A stretch of 64,000 nt of DNA from Polytrichum commune. Lineage: Eukaryota > Streptophyta > Polytrichopsida > Polytrichales > Polytrichaceae. The stretch spans positions 35,958,001 to 36,022,000 of the forward strand of contig OX485806.1 of assembly GCA_950295325.1 (NCBI GenBank). Reading direction: 5' to 3'. The position numbers were made by a program, and so were the translations under genes. Position 1 is the stretch's first letter; the number at the start of each line of letters is the position of its first letter. A model generated the notes under the pieces. The model was not told where the DNA came from. It worked only from the letters and a program-made list of their open reading frames with translations, and did no database searches. Shown here piece by piece: positions 35,708 to 47,469 of this stretch.

Positions 35708-36328
35708 GCTCCTAACTCTGTTGGCCATGGGGCTTGCTGCTAAGGAAATCCACTGAGGAGTTTATCGCCCTAAAAGATTAGTGAGTGCAGTGCTCTCACC
35801 CTCAAATTAGAATTTCATTAAGGAAATCAACAAAAACTTAGCACTTGTATTTATACTTGTACCGTGCTCGGCGAGTTAAAGTGAAGAAATATTCGATCAA
35901 ATGAGGCACTTTGATTGCGGGCATATGTCCTTCACTTCACATTCTGCGCCATTTTCCAACCCTGAAGAGTTTTGATAACAATTGATGTAATGGCAAGCTC
36001 AGTTTGATGCACCTTTATGACGTTGGGGTTATGGATTGCTTGTGTTGTTTCTACGGGTTGACGGTATTCATGAAGAGAGTTTCGTGACCTAATACTAGTG
36101 ATGATATTTCTGTGATGATCACAGAAAACCTTGGAGGCGTTCATGATCATCTTGTCTCTCTTCGAGCTTCTGTACTTGCTGGCCTTGCACGCTGGCTTCA
36201 TGTCTGGATGCAGCGCAGGTTACAACCACGGCGGCCATGGCGGTGTTCCCCACGAACATCACACCGACTACGGTCACCACATTGACATGAAGATTCCTCG
36301 TGGACATGTCGCCCACCCTGTTGTGTAA
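35708..36328 (+). pseudogene. AWPM-19 array copy 4, 5'-truncated pseudogene
   Basis: Begins inside exon 2 at the codons for LLTLLAMGLAAKEIH, immediately after a copia LTR. Exon 1 and the first two-thirds of exon 2 are missing from the window. The exon 2 piece has CGA changed to TGA (in ATCCACTGAGG at about 35755). Exon 3 (36125-36328) is open to TAA but lacks 15 bp (five residues, ATNVG in the other copies) within the Gly/His tail. The promoter is gone and no start codon remains, so it should not make the protein. The 3' UTR is still recognisable. The copy was evidently intact before the copia insertion. Confidence 0.9.
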
Positions 36329-36619
36329 TTTTGATTTTGGCCGCACCAAATGTTCACCACGATAATATTGCAGAACTGGCGCAATCTCGGAAAGAGAGAG
36401 ACGTCGACTTTTGTTCTAAACCTTATTCGTTACTTCGAGGCTGTTTTGTACAGGTTGTGAGAAACTTGTAGTAATAATTACCATGTGTCTCTGGTATTTT
36501 GTACCACTTGTGTAATATACGTCTTATTTATACAGCACACCTGTTTCGAGGCAGAAGGAGAAAAGATTTCCTCTTTAATATCATTCATACGATTGTCAAC
36601 CATGTCTGTTTCTTTGGAA

Positions 36620-38980
36620 CTATGCTGGTCATGTCTGTTTCTTGAAAGTACGGAAGGATATGGTTGTGTAGTCAAATGGCGATAGGAAAGCCACAATGTT
36701 GACACTCTTACTCGAACGTATGTGGCAGGTAATGTTCACATATAGAACATACAACTTCAACATATGTGAACGCTCGCATCATTGTTCTAGTGCACGCATT
36801 TGTAGGGATGATTCCTGAGGCAGTAATCTGCTAACGTCTTTACACATTCGTTACACGTTTCGCAACGCCGCGTATTTTCAAAGCTTATAATTGTGGCGAA
36901 GCCACAGAGAATCAAATCACTTCGAATGATTGTAACAATATCTCCGAACTGTACCAATGCAGGTATTTCGCTATGTACAAACTAGAAGTTCTCCTTGTCA
37001 ACAATGGAACAGACCGTCTGAGGATTTAGAGTATACCGTCTGGAATTTTCTCTTACAGAATTCGAATGTCGTATATCATCACTTTACAGCCTTGAAAAGA
37101 AAAGGATCCAATGGCACTTTGAGCCAAACTGGATGGTTTGATGTTGAATGATGAATCCGACACCTGGTTGAATTGGCTGATTCTCCGAGTCAAACCAATT
37201 TCTCGCGGTGAGGTAGCGTGAAATTCACTCTTACTATTACAGTTTCTGTAGAGTGGATCCACCTGCTCATTTTATAGATTTTGATGAATTACTAGAAACC
37301 GGCTTCTTCAAGCAACTCATCTGCAATCAATTGTTGTCCCTGACCTAGTTAAAGCTTGTTTGAATGAATGAGCAGTTATCTCTCTTGACCTAGAATTACT
37401 GACTGACTGGTATTGTCGTATCTAGCAGATTTTAGCAAATCATTGTGAGTTTTGTGTAATGGCTTACAGCCGAAGAGATCCATATGTAGGGGGAGGTTGA
37501 TTACAGCCCTCAGAGACGTTGAAGACCTACCAACTAAGGTTTGAAAATTAGTGGAAATCTTTGTGACGAATGTGATTGTAAAAGCTAGACAGAGTCTTCG
37601 GCAAGTTAGGGTTAACAACTAACCTAGAAGATTGATATATATCAAGTTCAGTTCGGACATCGTTTTCTGCTGGTACGTCCAGGATGGTTGTAGTTTAGAT
37701 TTTTTAGCTCATCATCACCTGCTTAGCTGGTGTTTTCACTTGATTTTACATTGATGAAAACATGTTATTCTCTAGTTACTAGGTTCGTTGGCCAAACTGT
37801 TTCTTACTCGAATTTGCACACTCAATTTGAGTTTCGTAGTTCGGTCCCGACATTTCTTAAAACTGTATGTTACATGACGATTACACTGACAACCATTACG
37901 AAAATGTTCAGACTCATCCCGTCCATCATAAGGAAATAATTATTTTATAAAGCGTCCTTATTTTGTTCGCATTATTCTACTCCCTTGTCCTGTTCACTTT
38001 TTCCCACAAACAGTGTTTCGGAGTTAAGCAGTGAACACACAAATAATGTTCTAAACTTTCTTGATTGCTTAAGAGAGAATTTACATCGCTCATGAGTTTG
38101 TTTGTGTCACTTTGCTAAAATCTGAAGCAATAGAAAGAGAGCTCGGAGTGGCAGTACTTTGACACGATAGGGTCCGACCTCAAAGACATTCCTGCAGGTG
38201 TGGAATTGCGAGAAGGGAGTTGCCAATTCCAGGACTATTCTGACCTACCTAATTATCCAACCTTGGACGAAGACAAAATTTGTCATGACTTCCAGTCGTG
38301 GTAAGTTTGTTTGTATATCACTTGCTCAAATCTGAAATATTCGAAGAGAATTGGAATGACAGTAAGTACTTTGACAGGATCCGACCTCGAATATCGGACG
38401 AAGCGTAATTTACTTGCTTTACTGCTGCTTGGGTACACATGATGATCCCAGCATCACAAGATCTTTGTCATCGAAGTAATTGTGAAAGAGTCCCTACTGG
38501 TTAAGTCTGAGGTTTATGTCCCCCAAGAAAGAATAATCTGTAGAATAATCTGTAGGTCACTCTGTATTCTAGATCCAAAACATGAGACCCATGCCATTTC
38601 AGAGACCAGTTTCGGAGACGTAGTTGACAACTTCAGACTGACGCTGAGGTCTCAGTAAGTAGTGATGGCCAAGTAAAGAAATGGAGTTTGATACATCACC
38701 GAATCCTGCACTACGGCTTTCTGAGGACTCATGCTCTCAGTTCCAGCTCCTCTCCATCGAAAACCTGTAAACGAGGGCTACGATGAAATGGTCAACATAA
38801 TGTGGAAATGCATGTCGACCTCCTACAAAACCTGAAAAGATTAAGTGAAAAGCGGACCTCAAGAACGGCGAGGGTCCAGTTGGCATGCTATTGATCGATT
38901 CAAGGAAGTGCATGACCCCGCACAACATGGTTGGGCTGCATCTGAAGAAAGATAATCCACCCGGGAAAGGTTTTGTCGGT
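36620..38980. other. Spacer between copies 4 and 5, no gene recognised
   Basis: No convincing gene. Two related blocks near 38095-38185 and 38300-38390 (TTTGTTTGT.T.TCACTTGCT.AAATCTGAA..AGTACTTTGACA..ATCCGACCTC) form a direct repeat of about 200 bp. Short open frames show no known motif. Confidence 0.4.
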
Positions 38981-39104
38981 TGCAATCTAATAATAAGCAA
39001 AAATAAACCCGAAGCTTGACACCTGCAAATTCATGAGATGCCAGTTCATCGACGTTGAGACTTGACCCCCGGTTGAGTCAGTTCTTGTAGGCTCATCTCA
39101 CACC

Positions 39105-39112
39105 TATATAAG
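39105..39112 (+). promoter_or_regulatory. TATA box of AWPM-19 copy 5
   Basis: TATATAAG, 153 bp upstream of the ATG, in a region unrelated to the promoters of copies 1-3. Confidence 0.5.
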
Positions 39113-39264
39113 AATTGTCATCTTCACTTTTAATTGTCTTTGTTCAAAGCCCCAAAACTGCGAAACGGGCGCCACAGCTGTTTGTAATTTGCTGCAGTGA
39201 TCATCCTTTCCGGTAGTCTGTTGCATCATCATCAAGCAATTAGAGGTCATTTGCATTTGCAGCG

Positions 39265-41487
39265 ATGGCGTTCGGCATGGGAAGAGCTATGGTGATGCCA
39301 CTTCTGGTGATCAACTTCGCTTTGTACCTCATCTCGGCGTGTCTCGCAGGCTGGGCTTTGAACAGGAACTTCGATGGTGCAGCGGGCGAAGGCACCGTAG
39401 GTATGTAATCAATCAATTAACCCTTTGCTCACCCTCAATCTCACATCGACAGACTTACAAAACGTCGATCAACACACATGGGGTACACATGATGCATAAC
39501 TGGAGGGATCCACATCATCCTTGCAAAGAAAGCTGAGGGAATTCTGACAGTAATTAGGGATTGGGATGGTTCTTCTTGTGATGCAGGAAACGGCACCATC
39601 ACTCTGGTGTTCTTGATTTTGGCGCTCGTTGCGTGCATGGTGGGATTGGCATCCTGTCTGGCCGGTCTTCATCATGTCCGTGTTTACAGACACGATAGTC
39701 TTTCGTCTGCAGCGGCGGCTTCCTTAATTGCTTGGCTCCTCACTCTCCTGGCTATGGGGTAAGGGCGCCAAAAACAGCATGACTCTGAAATCATTTCTAC
39801 ACATTTCAGAAATAATCTTATACTTCACTTTCAACATCGTGGAGAATAACATCATCATCATCATCACAGGGTTCCTCTGGGTTAAGTAAGTTGCCGCAGG
39901 ATGGATTAAGGATTTATGCTACTGTCAATAGTCTTGGTATTTTTCTTGTTGTCTGTTTACTTAAAGTTTCTGTGGCGAATTGGTTGTCATGCACAGCCTT
40001 GCAGCGAAGGAGATACATACCGGAGGTGGCTACCGCCCTCGAAGACTGGTAAGTTAATCAATCTTCTTTCTAAAACGTCCTCACAGAGAATCTCTCATGC
40101 ATTTCCTCTTCATACTCGAAATTGTCCTTGTCTCGGTGTCAGGCTTAAGATTTGCGGAGCTTAACCCTGTTATGAGAGTCTCGTTCCTGGTGAGAGTTAC
40201 GTGCGGTAAGTGCTGCTGTGGCTATGGACAATTTAAGTGCAGAGGAGACTTAGTCTGTGTAGGAGCAGCAGAAATCTTAAAATGTGGATATCAGAATTTG
40301 AAGGCGGTCGGAAGACCTGATTCTGGAATTAGACTAGGTTCTCAAACTCCATGATCAAATTACGGGATCCAATTGAGAAACTATAAATATTTCCACTTGA
40401 AGCACGAAAGTCCAGAATGAATAATATTTGAAATAGTTGTTGCCACTATCATTTCAATATTCTCTTAAAGATTTCTGGCCTACAAGATTTGGTGATGCGA
40501 GGACCTGATTCCGGATTACATTAGTGGTTCTCAAAGTGCATTCAATCAGATTGCTGGATCCTATTGGCACCAAATCTGTGACCATATTGAATCATTCTAG
40601 CTGATGATGAAACTATGAATACTTCCACTTGAATCACGAAACTCGAGAACAAACTTCTCTTTGAAATAGTCGCTTCCACTTTCATTAGACATTTCTCTTG
40701 AAGGTTTGTTGCACTCAAGATTTGTGACCAGAATGGACAAGATTTGAGATGTGAGGACCTGCTTCTGTGGTTACATTAGTGGTTTGCGGGATCCATTTGG
40801 CATCATAACTATGACTATATTGAACTGCTCTTGACCGATGAGGAACTAAGAATACTTCCACTTGAATCACGAAAGTCCAGAATAAACTCTTTGACATAGT
40901 CGTTGCCATGGCGCCACTTTCAATTCGACATTCTCTGAAGGATTTGTGACCCGAATTGACAAGGTTTGTGATGCGAGGACCTGATGTAATTAAATTAGTG
41001 GTTTGCGGAATGCAATTGGCCTCATAACTGTGACAATATTGAATTGCTCTTACCGATGAGTAATCTATGAAAACTTCTACTTCAATCAAGAAAGTCCAGA
41101 ATGAACTCTCTCTGAAATAGTCTCTCTCACATTCACATCGACATTCTCTTAAATATTTCTTGACTTCAAGATTTGTGAGCAGAATTGACAAGATGTGCGG
41201 TATGATTGCATGTCCTGCAGAAAACATTGGAGGCATTCATTATCATTTTGTCGCTGTTCGAGCTCCTCTACCTTCTGTCTATACATGCCGGCGGATTCTT
41301 GAAAGGCGCCAACGCACCTGCTTATGCAGTCATCACCAGCGGAAGACATGGCCACCACCACCATAGCCACCACACTAGTTCCGGCAACCTCGGCGGCCAA
41401 CCCCACGAAGGCCATGTCGACTTCGGCCATCACACCGACAGAAAAATTCCTCGTGGACATGTCGCCCAGCCCGCCACAACCGTGTAA
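39265..41487 (+). CDS. AWPM-19-like plasma-membrane protein, array copy 5 (208 aa, 4 exons)
   Basis: Exons 39265-39400, 39587-39758, 39997-40048, 41221-41487, stop TAA. Starts MAFGMGRAMVMPLLVINFAL and keeps the four helices, CLAGWALNRNFD, ACMVGLASCLAGLHHVRVYR and GGYRPRRL. It is clearly more diverged than copies 1-3. The coding region equal to exon 2 of every other copy is split at ATG GG|GTAAGG..CACAG|C CTT GCA by a 238-bp intron. The last intron is also long (1172 bp) and has repetitive blocks (AAGATTTGTGA..TTCCACTTGAATCACGAAA). The tail is longer and richer in histidine (GRHGHHHHSHH), yet ends in the same DFGHHTDRKIPRGHVAQP motif. By family, an ABA-linked membrane protein. Confidence 0.88.
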
Positions 41488-41829
41488 TTCATGTGATCTC
41501 CATCTGTTGAATCTTCTACCATTAATCTCCGCTAATTCCATGTAGCAACCAATTCATGCTCATAAGGTATCGATCGATTGACATCTAAGCGGCGAATTTG
41601 TTAATTCGGCTTGCCCCATGCATCATCATCATCATCTTCAATTACTCTTGTGCACAGATTATAAAGAGGTAGGAGGATCAGAACTGGTCACTCTCTACCT
41701 TGACAAAAAATCTTACTAGGCACTACTGATCTGTAACATATTTTCATCAATATTCATAAAGATAGGCAAAGTCTCGGCAAAGTTGGGCTATTGTCTCTCC
41801 ACTTCAGTTTGTACAACTCTTGTTTCTTC

Positions 41830-42580
41830 TTCATATTGCAGTTTATGATCTCGGTGTGCCAAAATTTCAAATTTCCTGCATTTCTTCATGGGTGCTTGTT
41901 GAAGGTGAGGATTTTGAGTTCCTTCGCGTTACTTCGGAGTCAGAACTTCAAGCTCTTGATACTGAAATCATTTATAAATAAGGTTAACCCAGACAACCTG
42001 GAGTTTGTATGAAATCGGAGAGCATTGCAAGTAAGTTCAAAGCTCAGATCATTTCAATGGACTCAAAGTACCAAACTCCAGGGATAATACTTTGTTAGCT
42101 ATGCTATTTGTCAATGCCACAGATCTATCTGCCTGACGCTTGGATGCAATGACTATTTGCAAATTCTTACTTACTCAACAAAATCAACATGGTTACCACG
42201 ATAGTGGAGATTAGGTTTTTTGTCAGATTGTACATAATGTCATGATTCCCCTACATTGGTTTCGAAATTCCTGCATCTGCTCGTATGTACTTGTTGAAGG
42301 TGAGGGTTTTGGGTTTCTTCGCATTCCTTCAGAGTCAGAAACTTCAAGCTCATGATGCTGAAATCACTTAATTAGGCTAACCCACACAGGGAATTTGCAT
42401 GAAATCGAAGAGCATTGACAGGTTCATGTAAGAATGAACTTGAAGAACTGAATGCCAGGAATTGAATTACGTAGTTAGCTCAGCCATTCGCCAATGCATT
42501 ACATTGATCTCCATGATGTCTGGATGCAGAGGCTACTTACAAATGCTTGCTTATGCCAACAAAATCAACGTGGTAACTAT
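41830..42580 (+). repeat. Local direct duplication, period about 385 bp
   Basis: TTCCTGCAT..CTTGTTGAAGGTGAGG, TCAGAA.CTTCAAGCTC.TGAT.CTGAAATCA and GAAATCG.AGAGCATTG occur in the same order starting near 41873 and 42262. No coding content seen. Confidence 0.55.
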
Positions 42581-42944
42581 GAGGATAGTGGAATTTCATA
42601 TCAATTGTTGCCTTGGAAGATAAGGATGCAAAACTTTTGGTTTGTCATGTGCAAGAATGAGTCACAGCCTGTGTCACTGTCGCTAACTTATCATATAAGC
42701 TTCTTTATGAGTATTCCCCCGAGTCTTCCGCCGAATTGCTGATTTTGTTTATTATATTTCTCAAAGTTTGGGTTGGAACGTTTCAAAAGGAGGAATTTCA
42801 GTTGGCCCATACAGATCGCTTATTACTTCAAGTGAAGTTATGATCCAGTCAAGGCTGAGGTGGCTCCACATGCCCAAGTCCCTGAATTTTCTGCTTACTG
42901 TTTCAAAAGGGAGGCAGTTTTCCCTGGTGATAAGGTGTGGTGTG

Positions 42945-43880
42945 GCCCTATTGTGGACACTTCCAACTCCACCAACAATCTTGGCCGTTGGATTGGATCG
43001 GATTGTGCATTGTCTCATCCTGTCAACTATTGCGAATCACAAAGATTGTCATTTCTAGTTTCAAAATCAGAGTTGAGATGCATAAATTATAGGAGTGAAG
43101 AATCTCATTCTCTAGAAGCAATCGCAGAAAATCTGAGATTTTAAGTGTATTTAAACAAAGATGTTGTCCATAAATTATATAGGATGGACAACATTTGGGA
43201 CAAATTCATCCAAGATCAAGAACCAAAGCTATGACCAAGTGCCTTTGTAAGGGGTTTGTAGTGGGGAATTGGGTGACAAATGTTCCCAATTCAATTGTAA
43301 ATTGCTAGTCTCATCTACCATATGTTGGAATCGTCCATAATACGCACTTAAATCTCAGTTAGAGGTGGACCTCCTAATGGTGTTAACAATTGATGAGTGC
43401 ATAGCCTACTCTAATCGGAACACATGTCTTATTGGTGTCCAATATTCTTAACTGCAAACCTTGCCATATAAGGTGTGTGGCCCTATTATGGACACTTCCA
43501 ACTCGACAAACAATCTTGGCCATTGGATCAGATTGAGCATCGATTCATCCACTTAGCAATCATGGATCACTAAGATTGTCAAGTTTCATAATCAAAGTTG
43601 AGATGCATAAATTGTAAATGTGAATAATATTCTCTTCTCTTGATTTCCCTCCCAATGGTGTTACAAATTGAACATGGCATATTATGAGTGTTAAAGAATT
43701 AAGCACAAAGTCCAATATCCATGGTGTGTGGTCCTATTATGGGCACTTCCAAACTCCATTGACATGACCATTGAATTGGATCAACATTATCTCATCCGCT
43801 TAGCAATTGCAAATCATGTAGGCTATCATTCTGACATATCATTGTAGACTATTGTAAGAGGTAAAAGCGACGATCCTCTT
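42945..43880 (-). repeat. Cluster of three reverse R1 repeats
   Basis: Blocks beginning GTGTGGCCCTATT.TGG.CACTTCCAA at about 42948, 43478 and 43726, each followed by CTTGGCC.TTGGAT and, in two of them, AATCA.AGTTGAGATGCATAAATT. The first continues into AATCGGAACACATGTCTTATTGG, the R1 landmark read in reverse. No gene. Confidence 0.55.
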
Positions 43881-44124
43881 TCTCTTTGAAGTGAATGTAT
43901 GAGCCAAGATGGTGAAATCCAAATGCTAATGTGGATCTAGGTTGGCAAGCAGTAAGGTATGTTGCCCTTATAAACCCATCTTGGATAATTCTTGGCCTGG
44001 TCAAACTTTAAAGGTGGACATGCACTCACATTGCATGTGTGAAGCGTTCTATGATAAATTGATGTTTCGATTAGTCCAAAATTTCTAGGGGTTTGTTTTT
44101 GCAGGGAGGGTTAAAATCAGAGTT

Positions 44125-44490
44125 GGAATGATATAGGTTTTTAATTTTAATATTGTTCAGGTTTCTATAATGAGAATTTCACGTTATTTAATATCAGTTG
44201 GGTATAGGTATTTGATGGTTTTTGTGTATTTAATACCATTCGGGTTTGTATACCAAGCAAGAATCTTCATATCTAGGTAAAACTATTGTAGTATCATATG
44301 GTCTAGAATAGTATTAACTCTGATAATAATTTGGGTATGCAAAGATTCTCTCATCTTTACATATCTACAAAATATCAATATTTGATTGGTATTACAATTT
44401 TGATGCCCACAGGTAGGTACTTTGATACCATTATTGGTGTTGATTATTGATATCACGCATCCACCTATATACCAGACCAACACTTATATA
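44125..44490 (-). repeat. Dispersed repeat family R3, reverse copy
   Basis: Its reverse complement matches 61350-61690 over nearly the whole length: CAACACCAATAATGGTAT, GGGCATCAAAATTGTAATAC, ACTATTCTA.ACCATAT.GATACT and the final GGTAT.AAATACACAAA. A more broken copy lies at 57306-57830. Confidence 0.55.
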
Positions 44491-45074
44491 AATGCCCATA
44501 CTCGATGTATAATTCCATAGCCGCTATAGTACTATTAATGTGGGCTGAAAATTAGCATGGAAATAATTAGACTCTATTTCTCTAGTCAGGGTGGAAGAGA
44601 CACAAGTTTAAGACCCCGTGTTTTCCCCTTGGTCTTCCCTTGAGACTTTCGCCCAACACATCGCCTACAATACAAGTCACCTTTACATCAAACGTAGCAT
44701 AGAAAAATAATAACCGTCCACATTAAATTTCATGAAGGAAAATTGTGTGGGCTCTAGAAAATTACTTTGGCCCACAGTAATAGGACTATTTAGTGTAGAT
44801 TCTACAACAATCGGCCAGAGAGATGAATGGTCAGAATATGGTCAGTGGCTAGCTGATCAGGATTAAATTTGAATGCATCTAAATCATTTGCAGCCACTTG
44901 GGAGTTGATAATTTCTACATAAGTTAGTTATATTGTCAAGCTAGGTTAAGGTGATCATCAGCCACCTGTTGCAATTTTGTGTCTCGCCAGCATTCGATAC
45001 CTCATCCCGACATTCCGGATACCTGGTGGTTGTTAGTTTTGTAAGTTTTGGGGGTTAGCAAATGGTCGGCACCC

Positions 45075-46065
45075 AAAACAAGGGCATCAATATTTGAGCA
45101 GCATATAATTAGGGTTGACATCAATCAACATTCTGGCATAAGCAAGGAATCATGGCTGTTGTGTAATGAGGATCAAATCCTTGCCAGATATTTTCTCATT
45201 TATCTTGAATATTCAACAGAAATTTGCGGGTTTAGGGTTCAGGGGTTAGTGTATGCCATCTTTGAACATCCATCAGAAATTTGCCGCACATTCTTTAGAG
45301 AAGCATCGCACAAATGTTGTCCTGAGCGACAGGCACTTCGGGTTGGAGTTAGCAGCTCCTTATCATAATTTCTACCACAAGTTTGTTAGTTATACACACC
45401 TATCATTAAAGCCCAAAACAATGTAGTCAATTGATGAACAACACCAGATAATTAGGGTTGACATCAATCACCATTCTGGGACCAACTAGAAATTCTCTGT
45501 CTCTCAGTGCACTGACAAACAAAAGCTAATTGTCAAAATCATTTCTCCTCATTTCGCTTGATAAATATATCGTTTCATGTATGCCATCTTTGAACATTCA
45601 ACAGATCAAATTCACACATGGTTAGAGTATCACTGTACAAACTTTGTCCTGAGCGAAAGGCACTTCGGTTTGGGATTTACAAGCTAGTCATCATGATTTC
45701 TACCACGAGTTTGTTTGTTATGCACACCTATCATTTGAGCTATCAAAACAAAGGCATCGATTGATGATCAGCAGCGGATAGTTAGGGTTGACGTCAATCA
45801 CCATTCTGGGATTAGCAAGCAATTCTCTCTGTCTCTTGGTGGTGCAGTGAGGGTCAAAAAGCTTGCCGGTGATCATTTGCCCTCCTTTCACATGATATCT
45901 GATCATTATAGGCTGTATATACCATCTTTGAACACTCAACAGATCGAAGTCACACATGCTTAGAGTATCATTGCACAAACTTCAGTTTGTCCTGAGTGAC
46001 AGGCACTTCGGTCTGGGAGTTACCATCATGATGGTTTCCACCACAAGTTTGTTCGTTTGTTTGTT
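45075..46065 (+). repeat. Three tandem units of about 330-343 bp
   Basis: AGGGTTGAC.TCAATCA.CATTCTGG starts at 45111, 45454 and 45784. Each unit then has a .ATGCCATCTTTGAACA or ATACCATCTTTGAACA stretch, and CCTGAG.GA.AGGCACTTCGG, then CA.GTTTGTT.GTTAT. No conserved open reading frame. Confidence 0.75.
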
Positions 46066-46504
46066 TGTTTGGTAGTTACGCCCAGATTCATTCACCTGTG
46101 TCTTGGAGACCTGAGAGGAGGCCACCAGCTAAGCTCAGCTAGTTGAGTCCTGAGCCCCAGAGGTGTGGAATTTTTTATTCTATGTGTCTGGTAACGCCAC
46201 TGCAACAACCACGTCTGTATGGTCATCACAACTGACATGAGGATTTTCTATTGATATATAGTACTTAGGTAATATGATAGGACAATTGGCGGCATGTCAC
46301 CAAATTTTGGGCAACATTGTTTAACATATTGTGTTTCCTGCAAGTATTCATTGAACAAACTTGTCTTCCCTGTCCGGAACTGATGATCCACGATTCCACA
46401 CCAGGAACCTATCATTCGATTTGGAGGTTGTAAACTGGGAATGTAATTTGAATAGGTATAGGAAGTGTCTTGAGCAGTGAAAGATATATACATGTGTAAG
46501 GTAT

Positions 46505-46800
46505 GTGAGCCTTATTTTGGTCACTCTTCTTAACTGAGTGCCTATAGTTGAGTGGTGTATGGTAGGGCTTGTAGTTAAGAATGGACATCACATTGACATG
46601 TGTTACAATGAGATTGTATTATGTGCTCAACTACAAACAACATTCTAAGTTCGGTCGTTAACACAATCGGGAGGATCTATGAGGTCGCTTCAAGAGAAGA
46701 GGAATTCTTCACTTTGGCAACCCTATAACTTTTGCATCTCAACTTAAATTTTTGACATTTGAAGTGACAACAAAACATTACTCAAATGTAGGCCAATGCA
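46505..46800 (+). repeat. Dispersed repeat family R1, forward copy
   Basis: GGGCTTGTAGTTAAGAATGG, ACATGTGTTACAATGAGATTG, ATGTGCTCAACTACAAACAACATTC, CACAATCGGGAGGATCTATGAGG and CTTTTGCATCTCAACTT in R1 order. Confidence 0.55.
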
Positions 46801-47236
46801 CCGCGGGGTCGGGAATTTGTCATGAATATATAGCCTCATGTTTTCTCCATGTTCTTCATATAATATGAAAAGCACTATGACTACGAATTGTTCAGAGTTT
46901 TCCATCGTAACTAACCTCTACATTGATTATCCCAATTCGTGCGTGTTATTATTTGGAGTTATGCAATGCTATAATTATTCAAAGAGTTTGTAATATTTTA
47001 CCAAGCAAAATAACACACACTAATTGGGGTAATGAATGTAACAATACCTAGGCAAGGGTTGCTGGAGTTGTCACATTGTTTTAGTATAAGTAAAAAATAA
47101 ATAAATAAATTTGAATAAACATGTTGCCTATTGCCTACCCCACGTGGCATGAATGATGTCCCAAAAACCCACTAGCCAAGTCCAAGATTTGTTTAGTGGC
47201 TTGCTTCTATCTAACAGCCTCTCCTCGCTGGGGCGC

Positions 47237-47465
47237 ACCAACCTGTACACTGGTTCCTTGAAGGCAGGGGTTTAGGCATCCAACAAGGAACGAGTGTATG
47301 GGTTGGTTCGCCCAAATCGCATGTCCTCTATGTACCCCACCAAGAAAGGGAACACCATTGAGAGGGGCTGGAACGAACCAATCCGTACATTGGTTCCTTG
47401 GAAGCAAGGATTTAGGCATCCAACAAAGAACAAGTGTATGGATTGGTTCACCCAAATCATTGAGA
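47237..47465 (+). repeat. Two-unit tandem repeat, period 140 bp
   Basis: ACCAACCTGTACACTGGTTCC..CCCAAATCG at 47237 and ACCAATCCGTACATTGGTTCC..CCCAAATCA at 47377, about 85 bp similar in each unit. Confidence 0.65.
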
Positions 47466-47469
47466 AGTT

